This document shows positions 1 to 10,734 of a DNA stretch of 64,000 nucleotides, one piece after another. Position 1 is the stretch's first letter. Each line of letters opens with the position of its first letter. Source of the stretch: Pythium myriotylum (taxonomy: Eukaryota > Oomycota > Peronosporomycetes > Pythiales > Pythiaceae); the NCBI GenBank assembly GCA_023091665.1, contig JALJCQ010000017.1, positions 3,100,001 to 3,164,000 on the forward strand, read 5' to 3'. Below the pieces are notes generated by a model, which searched no databases, was not told where the DNA came from, and worked only from the letters and a program-made list of their open reading frames with translations. The translations under genes and the position numbers were made by a program.

Positions 1-572
1 ACGTAGTGGTGGCACGCTTGGCTTTGTGCCACAGCAAGTCCACAACACCCACATCTGTCGAGGAGTTCCGTCGTGGAGCTCATAGTCCTCGGGGAGACGT
101 CTGTACCTGAACGGGGTGGGAGGGATGCAAAAAGCTCGCTGCTTGCTGGAAGACCGGACACCATGCGACCAACATGCATGTCGCCAGCGCCTTGATAGCG
201 AAGATATGTGTGTTGTACACCACCGAGATACCAGCCAGCACGAAGATGGACCGCTGTGGAGGATGGACAAGCAGTTGAACCGGATGAGCAGTACGTCGCC
301 GAGCCTTTGTGGATTGAGTGAGTGCCGATGTCGTTTGAATCGACGCCACGTCGGAACAACTCTGCCTTCACTGCGTCTTCTTCGAGGAAAGCGTGCAGTA
401 GCTTGCGGAATCGGTCGTATTGTGCCGATCCCGGGAACAAGCGGTCTTGGTCCACTGCGAACACAGCCCAGTAGATCCCCAGCGCCAAGAGCGGACAGAT
501 ACTTGGTCGTAAGGGGTTCGCGTGAATGTGACGAGGATCTCTTGGTCTGGAACCGGTTTGATCGTTCTTCAT
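1..572 (-). pseudogene. Crypton-like tyrosine recombinase, C-terminal part, runs off the window
   Basis: The minus strand is open from an ATG at 572 to the window edge, about 190 codons without a stop. The translation contains a HIHANPLRP segment, then GTHSIHKG, a GW-LGGV segment and a Tyr-rich LRYQGAG segment. This order fits the catalytic half of Crypton-type tyrosine recombinases, which cut and rejoin DNA through a tyrosine. The conserved H-x-x-R box reads H-S-I-H, so the second catalytic arginine is replaced by histidine and the enzyme is probably dead. The frame opens just after a TGA near 600, and no upstream DNA-binding part is visible. The family call is from motif recognition only; another oomycete tyrosine recombinase group is possible. 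Confidence 0.6.
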
Positions 573-2672
573 AGTCACCCGATCAGCCAGTCTGATCCCA
601 TAAAAGTCTGATAATGTCACTCACTAGGCCTCAGATGAGACCACTCGATAATCTAATATTTCCTTCACCAACTCCATTCCACAACCGTTTTTTCGCAAAA
701 GTACGATCCCTCCGCTTGTGACAATGTATTGAAGATAATACGATTTTTGTGGGTTTTACGGTTTGTTCGGTGAATGAAAGCTGATTTTGAAATGTGCAAT
801 TCCTCGCAGATCCGGGATTCCGTCAGCCACGGTTCAACACTTTTTTATGTTTCCAGACAAACCAAGTCTAAGGTCTGTGACTGAGTACTTCCCTGGGGAC
901 CGATGATCGTCGTCATCGCGGAAGTTGAGACTGTTGTCGCTTGGATATGAGTGGCGAGAAAATTGTGCGGATGTCGACCATGTAGGCATAACGGCGGCGA
1001 GCATTTGAGCACGATGATAATGATGATGATGCAGGTGGAGTCTATTGAGTTCGACTAGTGAATCCTAAATGCTCCTTGCTAAGCTGAGCCAAGCCCCTGG
1101 CCACAGCTTGTCTTGATATGGTAGATGACACGAATTGGTAGATGTTAAAATTGGAATTGAGCCGGAGTCTCGATCACGACGTCAGTCCTAGCCCACATCG
1201 AGCGCTCTAAAGTGGAACGACAAGAACCGTGGGTGACAAGACTGGGGGAAAAACCATGTTCCATCTCGAGAAGACCGCACTTCTAGATTATTAAGTTTGA
1301 TGAGGTCGCACCCATCGGATCCTTTGAAGCTGAATGTATATTTTACCGTATTTTTCAACACTTTTCTATGTTTCCAGACAAACTGAGCACAAGGTCCACT
1401 CAAATTTTGGTCATGGGCATGTCTATCCACCTAGATTTCGTTGGGTCGTTCTGAGAGGTTCAGTCGTGCGTGTAACCGTCGCACGCAAGAAACGGACAAG
1501 TAGGAGAGCGTGGTCTTGCTGACAGCTTGCGCTGGTGCTTGTTGATGTTGCAGAGGAAGGATATCGAGCTCGCTGAGGGATATGTGAACATTTGCTTGGG
1601 ATAGACTCCGCCTAACCACCAGGAGTGGCTTCAGACTGCCAGATCGCTATGCAGACGTGTGAGCACCAGAGTTCCATCAAAATGACTCAACCTGGGATAG
1701 CATCCTATGCTATACCAGGATGAAGTGTACAGTGTGGCCGGCTTTCATATCATATCAATGAACTCGAAATATAAGTGATATTGCGGTGTTGTCACGCCCC
1801 GTGAGTCGCCTCAGAATTCCTGGGGCCAGATCAACGATCGCCGAACCTTCCCAAGAAGACTGTTTGACAAGCTTAGGTCTGGCGTCATTCACAACCCATT
1901 CCTCGGACCAGATCATTACACCAACAACCCTGATTCACTTTGGGTTGGGTTTCCCCGATGAATCACGAAGTTCAACTTCGCGACGGACTTGATTATCCGA
2001 GGATATCCTAACCTACACCGCTGGAGCTATTACTGTACTCGATTTGGTCAAGTCTACGACCAAGTAGACGTAGCTTGGACGCTAAAGTTGGACACGTAGT
2101 GCACCGCATGCTGCAGTCGGCTGCACAACGCAGCCTGCGCGCATTCATTAAGGCCACAACCTCGACGTCAGCATCACACACAGAGGAGGAAATAGGGAGA
2201 CAAAACTGGGCGATGGAATCCACCAAGTCCATGACGTGCGTGGTTGTCCTCTTGAACTGGGATTCGGTTTTCGTTTTGATGGATTCCAATTCCCCCAACG
2301 CGACGAAAATCCCTGCTGTCCGGCGGCACTGCACGGTGCTCTAAATGCTGAGGTGACTTCGCTTATAAACGAAGTGACATCAACATGTAGAGCATATCGA
2401 TGGCACCTGTACGATTGTTTCGTCCGCCAGATGCTGGTGAACGTAGCTGCCACTGTAACACCATTGGCACAATCGGCAATCGGTGCTTCGGACCAATTGT
2501 GCTGTCTGGACTCAATTCTCATGGCTTGATGATCAGGTGTAGACTCTCCGCATGCGCCAATCGTAAGTGTCCAGCATTCCGAGTCCGGCCAATTCCCACA
2601 AGCTTAGTTGGTCAGTCCTGTCTGCCCCAATCCCAGGGGATATTCTGCATCATGTCAGCGCAAGATTACAGG
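573..2672. other. Intergenic, no confident gene
   Basis: A direct repeat of about 30 bases occurs at 833-862 and 1355-1384 (TTCAACACTTTT then ATGTTTCCAGAC). At 1012-1060 a (GAT)n tract followed by GTGGAGTCTATTGAG resembles the 3' ends of LINE copies elsewhere in the window, in minus orientation. A minus-strand open frame at 2008-2334 (108 codons) has protein-like composition but no recognised domain. Confidence 0.45.
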
Positions 2673-2690
2673 TGCTCATTTCTGGTTCAG
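2673..2690 (+). promoter_or_regulatory. Initiator-like element upstream of family copy 1
   Basis: GCTCATTTCTGGTTCA closely fits the oomycete initiator (GCTCATT core). It lies about 100 bases before the putative start of copy 1. A 14-codon open frame starting at ATG 2723 and ending at 2767 sits between them and may be an upstream ORF. Confidence 0.45.
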
Positions 2691-2783
2691 CACGCTCGGT
2701 CTTAGTCTCTTTGGGTGGGACGATGGAGGGACCCAGGGAATCTCGCGCGGCTATTGGTCTGGTCTGAGCTTGACGACGAGAAT

Positions 2784-3122
2784 ATGCGCTGCAGTTACGC
2801 TGGGAAGCGCTGCCATAACCAGCGCACTGACAAAAAGGGTGGTGGGCTTCACCGCTTTTGCGAGTTTCACCGCCAACGCGCAAACAGGAACCAGTGGCAT
2901 GTCGACGACAAGCGCCGCTCAATTCGATCCATGCGACGCAAATTGCTAAAAGGAACCAAGACCGTAGCGAAAGCGCTCCCGCTGCCAGACCCTGTGGACA
3001 TTGCGCACGACTACTCGGTATTGACGGTCGATGACATCGAACTGCTCCGCGCTCTACTCTTTGGGGCCAGGAGCAGTCCAAGCGAGACATCGCCATTTTT
3101 GTTTGAGCCTCATACCCACTAG
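2784..3122 (+). CDS. Family copy 1: small zinc/basic protein
   Basis: It encodes 112 residues from the only in-frame ATG before the motif. The zinc module is C3, C10, C26, H29, followed by the basic stretch, which has H in place of the usual R (NQWHVDDKRR). The linker is followed by PDPVD and by LTVDDIELLRALLFG near the C-terminus. Starting at 2784 leaves almost no N-terminus, yet the frame is open back to 2706 and encodes an acidic ELDDEN stretch like the N-termini of other copies. A non-AUG start or an upstream exon (acceptor-like TCTTAG at 2700-2705) is therefore possible. Zinc binding is inferred from the Cys/His spacing. Confidence 0.8.
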   Translation: MRCSYAGKRCHNQRTDKKGGGLHRFCEFHRQRANRNQWHVDDKRRSIRSMRRKLLKGTKTVAKALPLPDPVDIAHDYSVLTVDDIELLRALLFGARSSPSETSPFLFEPHTH

Positions 3123-4794
3123 TGTACAGTTCCCAAGCGAACAAGTGCCGGCTAGGTCGTTATGATCTCTTAATGTGCACGATGCTTGTGTATATAAGTA
3201 GAGACTCACGAAGACTTCTTCTACACGATACCCTCGCAGTCTATTTCGAAATTTGAAATATACTGGGATGCTGATTGGATCACGGCAATGCCATGTGTGT
3301 CCCGTTAGAAAGCTGCTACGATTATGGTACAGTCATGCCAATGCTCAGTCTCTCCTAGTGTTTCGAAGATGAAAGCTTTGCGTCCGCATCGGTGATTGGA
3401 TGACCAGTGTGGAACCAGCGAAAGACAAGGGTGAAGTCATTCGCTGCATATTTCAGTAGATGGGATGAAGATACAGTACCATCTGCTCAAGTTCACATTG
3501 ATATTATCCTCACATTCAGGGCCCGCTAAACTGTACTGAAGCCTCTTCCTGAAGCACACTAACGAAGTAAGCAACTTGGAAGACTCGGAACAAAACGTAG
3601 ACACTTCCGGCAGGATGTCGGCGCGCCTAAGACTACTGTATGGAGTTACCGCCACTCATCAATCCCAGTTCAACGACGCGGGCGGAGTTTTTTCTTTTTT
3701 ACGCGATGCTGTGCTAAGGCTCGCAACTACCAGTTAGGGCGTGGTGTGCACGATGCTACAGAGTGGTGATCCTAACCGATCAAAGCTGACGCGATTACTG
3801 AACTCGATTTGCGATTGCTTGTTGCAGTGCTTCTGAGATACTCACGACAGGCCGGTTACGATCGCGTGACTAGCCACCAGGCTCTGTGTCACGACAGGCG
3901 AGTTGACTTGATCTTGACAAAAAATCAAGGCAGCATTTGGCATACATGTAGAGCACTGAAAACGCCACACACAATCCTCTACACGCGCCGATTTGCTTGG
4001 ATTTGATTCGCGCCTGGCGGAGAGGACATGGGTGGGTCCAACTCGTCGGTGTTGAATGAAAGTGCGTGATCCTGAACGAATCAATTGGATCAGTCGTCGG
4101 TTCAACCCTTCACGCTTATATCAGTATTTTGTTTCCCTATGTTTGATCAACAAGCAAAACAAAAACTATATTAAGGGAATACGGTATGCGGCTGAATCCA
4201 AACCCAATGAAAACTGGACAGATTTTCCACTCATCCTCACCACAGAGGGGACACAGAAGAGACGATGCCGTCCCGCACTCCACTCATACACGACGTCAGT
4301 CAAGGAATGCCGTGCGCGGCGGTTGCTGAGGTGGAGCCTTTGCCCCACCCATCCTGATGAAGTCTCATACTTGACCCGAGGGATCGTGACCTACTGTAGT
4401 TAGGTGCAACAAGGAAGTCTTAACTTCGGCTAAGAAATGTGCCCTCCCCTCGAACGATCCTTACGTTGGTTTTTAATGCTTTCGAAAGTTCAGAGGTAGT
4501 TTATCCGCCTCCAGAAATTCGACACTGTGATGTGCATCGAAAACATGCACAGCTTTTGTACACTCATACAGTGACATGACTGCATTCCGGGTAATAATGG
4601 GAGATATGTCCTATCGCCAGTAAGGACTGAGCCTTTATGTTGTCGGTTCGACGAATCCTCTATCTTAGGTTGCACAGGAAAGTCAGTTTTACAGGGTTTT
4701 CGTGTGACCAGGACTCCGCAGCCCTTTCCAATTGCCCGAGCTTTGGTGCCTTCCTCTCGCGGAGACGACGTCAGATGTTCGAAGTCAGCAACCA
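3123..4794. other. Intergenic, nothing recognised
   Basis: Both strands contain only short frames. No mobile-element domain, long repeat or RNA gene could be seen. Confidence 0.4.
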
Positions 4795-4819
4795 CTTTCA
4801 TCATTGCAGATCTTTCCAT
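4795..4819 (+). promoter_or_regulatory. Initiator-like element upstream of copy 2
   Basis: TTTCATCATTGCAGATCTTT followed by CCATT lies 25-50 bases before the ATG of copy 2. It matches the T-C-A-T-T pyrimidine-rich start site pattern loosely. Confidence 0.35.
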
Positions 4820-4843
4820 TGGGGAAATACGCCGGGCTCATCG

Positions 4844-5221
4844 ATGTCGGACTCCATAACTCCCTCATTACTGTCAGCGACTCAAGTCGACGCACAAGGG
4901 CTTCGTTGCACTTATTCCACAAGGCGATGCCCACAGCCCCGAACACAAAAAGCGGATGGCGGGCTCCATCGCTACTGTGAATTTCACCGACGGCGAGCCA
5001 ACCTCAATCAGCGACGTGTCGATCACAAGCGTCGCATAATGCGAGATCTACAGCGACAACGATGCCAACATAGCTACGCGGCGATAGCCCCTCTATTTCA
5101 TCTCCCAGACCCAGTGGATATATCGACCAGCGAAGCACATTTGAGTCCAGACGACTTAGCAATGCTTCGGTTCTGGATACTCGACTCGACGTCTTTGTCA
5201 AGTGCTAACGGGAGTAGCTAG
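4844..5221 (+). CDS. Family copy 2: small zinc/basic protein
   Basis: It encodes 125 residues. ATG 4844 was chosen because it follows the initiator-like site and gives an N-terminus of normal length, although the frame is open far upstream. The module is C22, C29, C45, H48. The usual K-K-G-G-G reads K-A-D-G-G here, and Y replaces F before the third Cys. The basic stretch NQRRVDHKRR is intact. The C-terminal motif is LSPDDLAMLRFWILD, with WI in place of the first L-L pair, so this copy has drifted at the end. A Ser-rich tail closes the protein. Confidence 0.85.
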   Translation: MSDSITPSLLSATQVDAQGLRCTYSTRRCPQPRTQKADGGLHRYCEFHRRRANLNQRRVDHKRRIMRDLQRQRCQHSYAAIAPLFHLPDPVDISTSEAHLSPDDLAMLRFWILDSTSLSSANGSS

Positions 5222-6204
5222 CTCCTCGTAGACATTTGCACTCGACTCTGCCTCGAATCACACATCAATTACCCTGCGAACTAACCAGACTGGATTTGAC
5301 AGTCGACTTCGGCACCAAGTCGCACTAAATAGAACTCGTCCATTCGATGATGTTGCAAGCGAAGTCCGCTCAGGTCGTCGGTGCGAATCTTAATACCTTG
5401 GAGGAGGCTGAAATGATGGAACTCTCACAGTTGAAAGTGGTGGCTCGGGTGGGACTACCACAGACGCAAGTCATTGTCGAGCAGGATGTGAAGGTCAGCA
5501 TGACCTCACGGCTGGTAGGATGATAGACAGAGGTCTTTCGTCGTGGTTTATCGCTGGATATCAAACCCATGGGGAACCTTCCGCTCGAGTGCAGCGCATT
5601 CGGAAGAAGTGGGCCCGAGATTAGCCTAGACCTGCGTCAGATGGAGCGCCGATCATCCATGGGTCTCTGGCGGATTGCTGACTCGCCATTCTCCCAAAGG
5701 TTCGTGCTGTTGGCTCAGTTGATGGACCGAGTGCCACTAAGTGACCCGAATTCTGATTTCGAGGCATTGCGAAGTTGGAACAAACACGGCAACTGATCCA
5801 CATGGTGGAGGGTCCATCGGCTGTCTCATCCCAGCGAAAGTGTGCATTTCAATGTACAGACAGCCTTCTTCCCTGTCTATGAAATGAATGCGGCAGTATT
5901 GCAACAGTTGGGTGGGTTAGGATCAGACACCTGGTTTAAGTTCTCCACCCACCGAATCGCGATCATACTCAGTTTGCACTTGGCGTTGTCCGAACGATAG
6001 TGAGGCTGATTACGAAGTCATGTTCGTATAGGAAGCCGCGAAGATGCTTAGATTCTCTCATCCTGCTTTTCTCCAATACACGGCCGGGCACCAAAACCGG
6101 GATCGTCCACGCAGACCGTGTGGTCGTAATTGGATGTGGTGCTCCTTTCCGGAAGTTCTCGTTCGCGACGGATCCGCCTGAGAAACGCACTCACCCAAAT
6201 CACT
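5222..6204. other. Intergenic, possible short coding remnant
   Basis: A plus-strand frame from ATG 5348 to about 5523 encodes roughly 58 residues (begins MMLQAKSAQVV) with protein-like composition. No domain was recognised and no continuation was found beyond the stop. Confidence 0.3.
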
Positions 6205-6528
6205 ATGGTCGTGCACAGCGATCTGCAAAACTCACCAAGTGACCTCCGCTGCGCCTACTCCGGGAAACACTGTTCCAATCTCCGGACTCAGAAACGGGGA
6301 GGTGGCCTCCATCGCTTTTGTGAGTTTCACCGACGTCGTGCAAATGAGAACCAGTCTCGCGTTGACTCCAAGCGTAGACGCGAACTTCAACAACTACGAC
6401 AAGAACTAGCACTATGGCTTCGAATTCCCGAGCCTGTAGACATTACTCGAGAGCAAACAAGTCTAACAACTCGAGACATCGAGATACTTCGGGGGTTCTT
6501 ATTTGACGACACGGCAAACAAAGACTAG
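6205..6528 (+). CDS. Family copy 3: small zinc/basic protein
   Basis: It encodes 107 residues from ATG 6205; the frame extends upstream only through a TTG. The module is C16, C23, C39, H42 with K-R-G-G-G. The basic stretch reads NQSRVDSKRRRELQQLRQE and looks helical and highly charged. PEPVD follows, then LTTRDIEILRGFLFD. This is one of the shorter copies, with almost no linker or tail, so it shows the minimal form of the family. No signal peptide or membrane segment is present. Confidence 0.87.
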   Translation: MVVHSDLQNSPSDLRCAYSGKHCSNLRTQKRGGGLHRFCEFHRRRANENQSRVDSKRRRELQQLRQELALWLRIPEPVDITREQTSLTTRDIEILRGFLFDDTANKD

Positions 6529-7367
6529 CGGAAACCCAGTCAAGCACTACAAGCGAGCAAAAACACCATGTAACGTGGTGAAGTTACCTCGTCGATGTTT
6601 TCGATGTGTTAGGGATTCAAGTACTTGCGCGCGATCAAAAGAACCAGCTGCTACGAGAATCGACTTGTGATGAAATGAAGTTTATTGATAATTTTCTGGC
6701 GACCTTCAACACCCCCGCAGTACATTTGGGTCTTTTTCTCGTGAAAGACGACGACGGTGATGATGTCTCTTTCTCGCCAAAGACACGAAATCCCGTCCCG
6801 CACCGATGGTGATGACGAAAGTTGGAGGTCATTGTGTTGCATTTGTGTGAATGAGTTTAGCTTGAACGTGCAGGGTTGAAAGGAGGGCGCTCCGGTGCTG
6901 ATGACATGTCCACATTGGTGACCCTCCACTGAAGATAGTCACCATGAAGGAGGGACCTCCCGCACCAGTGGGCGGCATCGTAATGCTGGTCTGGAAGTTC
7001 AGACCTAGGTAAGGGCGGCGAGTGCGTTCGTCTTCTTGTAGCTCATACGAGCCACCCACAGGCCCGATCTACTTCCACGTCAACGAAAATTAGTCATCCT
7101 CCAGCCGATGAGATACTACCCTTAGTTTCGAGGCCCGAACAATAGTTCTGGAGAAACCGCTCACAACACGCAATTTCTCGGATCGACTAACGAGTCGAGA
7201 ATCTCAGCTCGTTTGTAGGCCCCAGGTGTTAGATTCACTATGCCATTCGATCGAAGATCTCCTTACCCGTCCCCAGCGGCTTCGACGACGGATCGACTCG
7301 CTCTCAAGCTGTGATTGAATTCTGTGTACTTCAGCCGCCAACAGCCCTTTCAATTTGCGGCCGACAG
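6529..7367. other. Intergenic with LINE-related remnant
   Basis: At about 6900-6975 the sequence CCACTGAAGATA then CACC-TGAAGGAGGGA matches the stretch at 19988-20010, which lies in a minus-strand LINE tail. The segment is therefore probably an old copy of the same element, also on the minus strand. No intact frame is present. Confidence 0.4.
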
Positions 7368-7383
7368 CACAAGCGACCCTTCG

Positions 7384-7449
7384 TAGCATTACTAGATGGT
7401 AGACATAAGAGTGCGCAAATCGAAACTCAATAGACTCCATCTTCATCAT
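7384..7449 (+). mobile_element. 66-bp LINE 3'-end stub
   Basis: The insert ends in CAATAGACTCCATCTTCATC, the same terminal pattern seen at the 3' ends of the longer LINE copies. It is bounded by a 16-bp direct repeat, CACAAGCGACCCTTCG, at 7368-7383 and 7450-7465. A very short body with a long target duplication is what extreme 5' truncation during target-primed reverse transcription produces. The part at 7395-7440 resembles 39142-39190 in reverse. Confidence 0.7.
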
Positions 7450-7465
7450 CACAAGCGACCCTTCG

Positions 7466-7750
7466 ACTCCCTCCAGCTTTTCGAAGGTCGCCCTCGGGCA
7501 ACCACTCGCGGGCAACGTGAGCCGCTCGTTTGCGACGATCATGCACGGAAAGCTCAACTTCAACGTCAAAGTCAAAACCCGCCAACAGTGGCCAGAAGCG
7601 AGTTCTTTTCCCAAAAATCAGAGTGCGCGATCGCCATTGTTATGCAGCCATATAGGCATGATCCTGCAGCAGAGGAGATATTAGCTCTCTACGATTTCGA
7701 ACCCAATACGTTTTATGGCACCGCCAATAATGAACCAATCCCTACGGGAT
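7466..7750. other. Intergenic, no gene recognised
   Basis: A minus-strand frame covering 7204-7614 includes the LINE stub and is not a coherent gene. Nothing else was recognised. Confidence 0.4.
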
Positions 7751-7810
7751 TGGGACACCAATCTAAATCAAAATCTTTTAAAGAAGATTTCGATTTAGAT
7801 TGGTGTCCCA
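7751..7810. repeat. Palindrome 1 (27-bp arms)
   Basis: The arms at 7751-7777 and 7784-7810 (TGGGACACCAATCTAAATC and onward) are inverted copies with one mismatch, and the loop is six bases. Confidence 0.95.
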
Positions 7811-7959
7811 TTCTATAATGTGCAATGGTGCGCTCTCGGCAAATGCATGAATATCGACGCATAAACCTCGAGGCACATCTATGTGCGACAAAACGGCTAG
7901 TGAGCAAACCATTTATTCGTAGTTTCAGTTATCCCACATACGTGAACAAAACGAAGGCG

Positions 7960-8041
7960 GATAGTTAGCCAGCCGTACGATCGACGCGAAAAGTACCTTA
8001 AAAGGTACTTTTCGCGTCGATCGTACGGCTGGCTAACTATC
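7960..8041. repeat. Palindrome 2 (40-bp perfect arms, AA centre)
   Basis: The arms run from 7960-7999 and 8002-8041 around the centre GTACCTT-AA-AAGGTAC. All 40 pairs are complementary. The end of this palindrome touches the start of the next. Confidence 0.95.
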
Positions 8042-8118
8042 TAACAGTGACTGCCCAGCTGTGTAGTGATACGTTTTTTTAAAAACGTATCACTACACAG
8101 CTGGGCAGTCACTGTTAG
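8041..8118. repeat. Palindrome 3 (38-bp perfect arms, TT centre)
   Basis: The arms at 8041-8078 and 8081-8118 are perfectly complementary around ACGTTTTT-TT-AAAAACGT. It abuts palindrome 2 at base 8041. Confidence 0.95.
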
Positions 8119-9999
8119 TGCCCTTCGGAGCTGCTACGCAGTGGCCTACTTCCATTGCTCTCGGCTATCAACGAGAGGAGCCTCGAGAAACAAGATTTCG
8201 ATTCCAATCCAGCTATTAAACTTCACGATAGTTGACTCAATAAACTTGGTCACCGTCTGCATTATTATCACACGGAATGACACGTGGTCGATTATGATTA
8301 TGGTGACGAGTTAATAGTGTACCCAATAGCTGGTGTCCATAATCACGATTGGTCAACTTTGCCAAAAAGACATGGTAATCAATCGAATGTAGCGAGCCGT
8401 AGCAATCTGCGTGGCGGAGTGTGCTGGAGCTGTGATGAATAAACAGTCCGCAAGTCGGAAAGCACACGTCGAATATGTTTCCCAACAAAGTTGTGGGACT
8501 CTCATGCCCTAGCTCCAACAACACTCTCGAGGCCATTTAAAATTAGCCGCGAGTTTTAAAACACAACCGCGGACTTTACGACCGAAGCGATTTTCATAAC
8601 TGTAATGGTGGGGCCTAGACTTGAATAGAGCGCCGGAATATTCGCGATGCTGGAATATATCTCCGAGAATTGTACAACGGTTGTTTTGAGGATTATGGTT
8701 GGGCCATCCGAATCCCGTAGAAAAACATCCTATTCAGCAATCATTTGAGGTTGAAGAGACCAGAAACCCATCCTTTCACTTGACTCTTTTGATGACTGGA
8801 GCAGTCAGACTTTATTTGGCATCAACAATCGAGGAACCACCTGAAAACGGAAATGCTGGTCGAACGTGGTACGTACTTGCAAGTCTAAACCATGCGTGAG
8901 GAATCCAGCACTGAATTTGTAGACGTTTTATAGCTGCACGCATTTGCATTCGGTCATTTCTCGACCACCTAGGTCGAGTCCACTCGGGTCGAGGCTGTCC
9001 ATCGAACTAGACGTTCCCGCCGACATATCCTAGTTGAAGTTGAAGGATCTTTCCACATATGCTTTGACGGGAGAGTTCGTCGCGGGCGACATCAGATCGC
9101 CTGACGCAACACCCGCCGTCACTCACGCGAACTGCGGTACTTTCGTATGCATACTCAGTACCCGTGCGATAATGGCCCACGTAAAATGATGAGAGCATAT
9201 CCCGCAGATATGTTGGAACCCTATACGCGTCGTGTCTCGCTCAAAGTAAGTCAGCTGTTTCGTCACGAATGACGACAAAAGCCTCTAACGCCACAGCTAC
9301 AGACCAGCAACACCTTCAATTCAACAACAGAAAGATGTCCAATGTTATTCGGTCTGTCAAAAGCACAGAGCTCGGTACGAGGGGCTTGTAGATCAGTTCA
9401 AAATGAAATCAAAAAAAGCTACCAGCCGGTGGAAATTTGGTAATCTGACCCTTTCCGCACACAAAACACGTCATCGTTCGAGCCAAGACTGCAATCCTCT
9501 AGAATCCATCAAGACCAATAATTGATGGATTAATGTATGGGGGCGACAGGTCACACTTCAAGTGCAAAATCTGGCTCCAAGCCAATCATTTTCGATGGGT
9601 AGACCCCACTGAATGGTGCTTTATTTCGAGTTCGATGGAGGTCGAGCGTCTACCCAGAAGCATTTGCTGAACACAATCAAGCAATGAGTGTACGCAAGCG
9701 TGGGACAAAACTGGTGCGACGCTTCCCTGCGTGACAATGCAATCAGATGTACCTGTAGACGGGACGGAAACTGTCGACCAAGGATCCAGGAAGGACTGAC
9801 CATTGGTCGTCGATCCTTGGTGGCTCGTCGTCAACCAAGAAAATGATGGACTCCACATGTGGTTCCATCGTTCCACAGTGCAGGGTACGCAACCTTCCTC
9901 TTTCCCGGTTGGGAGGCTGGAACTGGAACGGAGAAAATTCATTATTGTGCTGCCTGACTCGGCGAAGTGTCTTTCCAGGATCTGCCCGTAGGCCAAAAC
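8119..9999. other. Intergenic, one unrecognised frame
   Basis: A minus-strand ATG-initiated frame at 8237-8536 (99 codons) is the best candidate for coding but matches nothing I know. The rest holds no domain, repeat or RNA gene that I could identify. Confidence 0.35.
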
Positions 10000-10314
10000 A
10001 TGGATGTAAGCTCCACTGCGACTCCACCGCAAGAAGACATCAACGACGAAGATCGTCGCTGTGGTTATGCAGGTGGTAGGTGTCCACATGAACGAGCCAC
10101 GAAGAAAGATGGAGGTTTGCATCGGTTTTGTGAAGCACACCGCCAACGTGCGAACGAAATTCAACGTATAGGAGACATTCGTCGCCGCGCGCAGAAGAAA
10201 ATGCCCTATTTCGTCTCAGCTGCTTGTGACCGGCCTACTTCAAATGAAGAATGCCGCCTGAGTGAGGAGGATATCAAAACTATTCTTGCCATTCTAGCCG
10301 ACCACGAGGGGTAA
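10000..10314 (+). CDS. Family copy 4: divergent subfamily member
   Basis: It encodes 104 residues from ATG 10000, the shortest copy. The N-terminus is acidic (EDINDED). The module is C21, C28, C44, H47 with K-K-D-G-G-L-H-R-F. The basic stretch is changed to ANEIQRIGDIRRRAQKK: the usual NxNQxRVDxKRR has lost N-Q and V-D. The C-terminus is LSEEDIKTILAILAD, lacking the terminal L-F. These changes are shared with copy 5, which lies 0.4 kb away on the opposite strand. Confidence 0.85.
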   Translation: MDVSSTATPPQEDINDEDRRCGYAGGRCPHERATKKDGGLHRFCEAHRQRANEIQRIGDIRRRAQKKMPYFVSAACDRPTSNEECRLSEEDIKTILAILADHEG

Positions 10315-10734
10315 AGAAGAACCTTGCACTACAGCTCAATGACACCGAAGCGTTGAGCAGAAGCTACACGTGGAGCAAGTTCTCGCCTTTGTTTCGTGTG
10401 GATTACTACCATTCGTGACAACGCGCTCTTGACTTCAAACTGGACGTGTGATGAAATGCCAGTCGCGAAGATCCCCGATGGGTGCTCAACCAACAATGGA
10501 CAGTGCTTGATTGACGTATGAGCGAACACCGATACTACTCCATACCCAAGTTGAATGCCAAACGAGTGCCAAATGAATGCCAACTGTATACTTTTCTTAC
10601 ATTGTCACACGTAGTTTCTCAGCTACTTTGTTGCGTTTGCTAAATGATCAAGGGTGGTTGTGACTGCAAGAGGTACAATCATGATGGGAAGTTGGTGCGT
10701 GATATTGTCACTATTCGAGCATGCTATAATGCTC
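10315..10734. other. Convergent spacer between copies 4 and 5
   Basis: Copies 4 and 5 point towards each other here. No stem-loop strong enough to call was found. A minus-strand frame at 10329-10583 is unrecognised. Confidence 0.4.

Noticed and set aside
9586..10164. 192-codon minus-strand frame
   Set aside because: It overlaps copy 4 in antisense, has no motif, and copy 4 is supported by family conservation.
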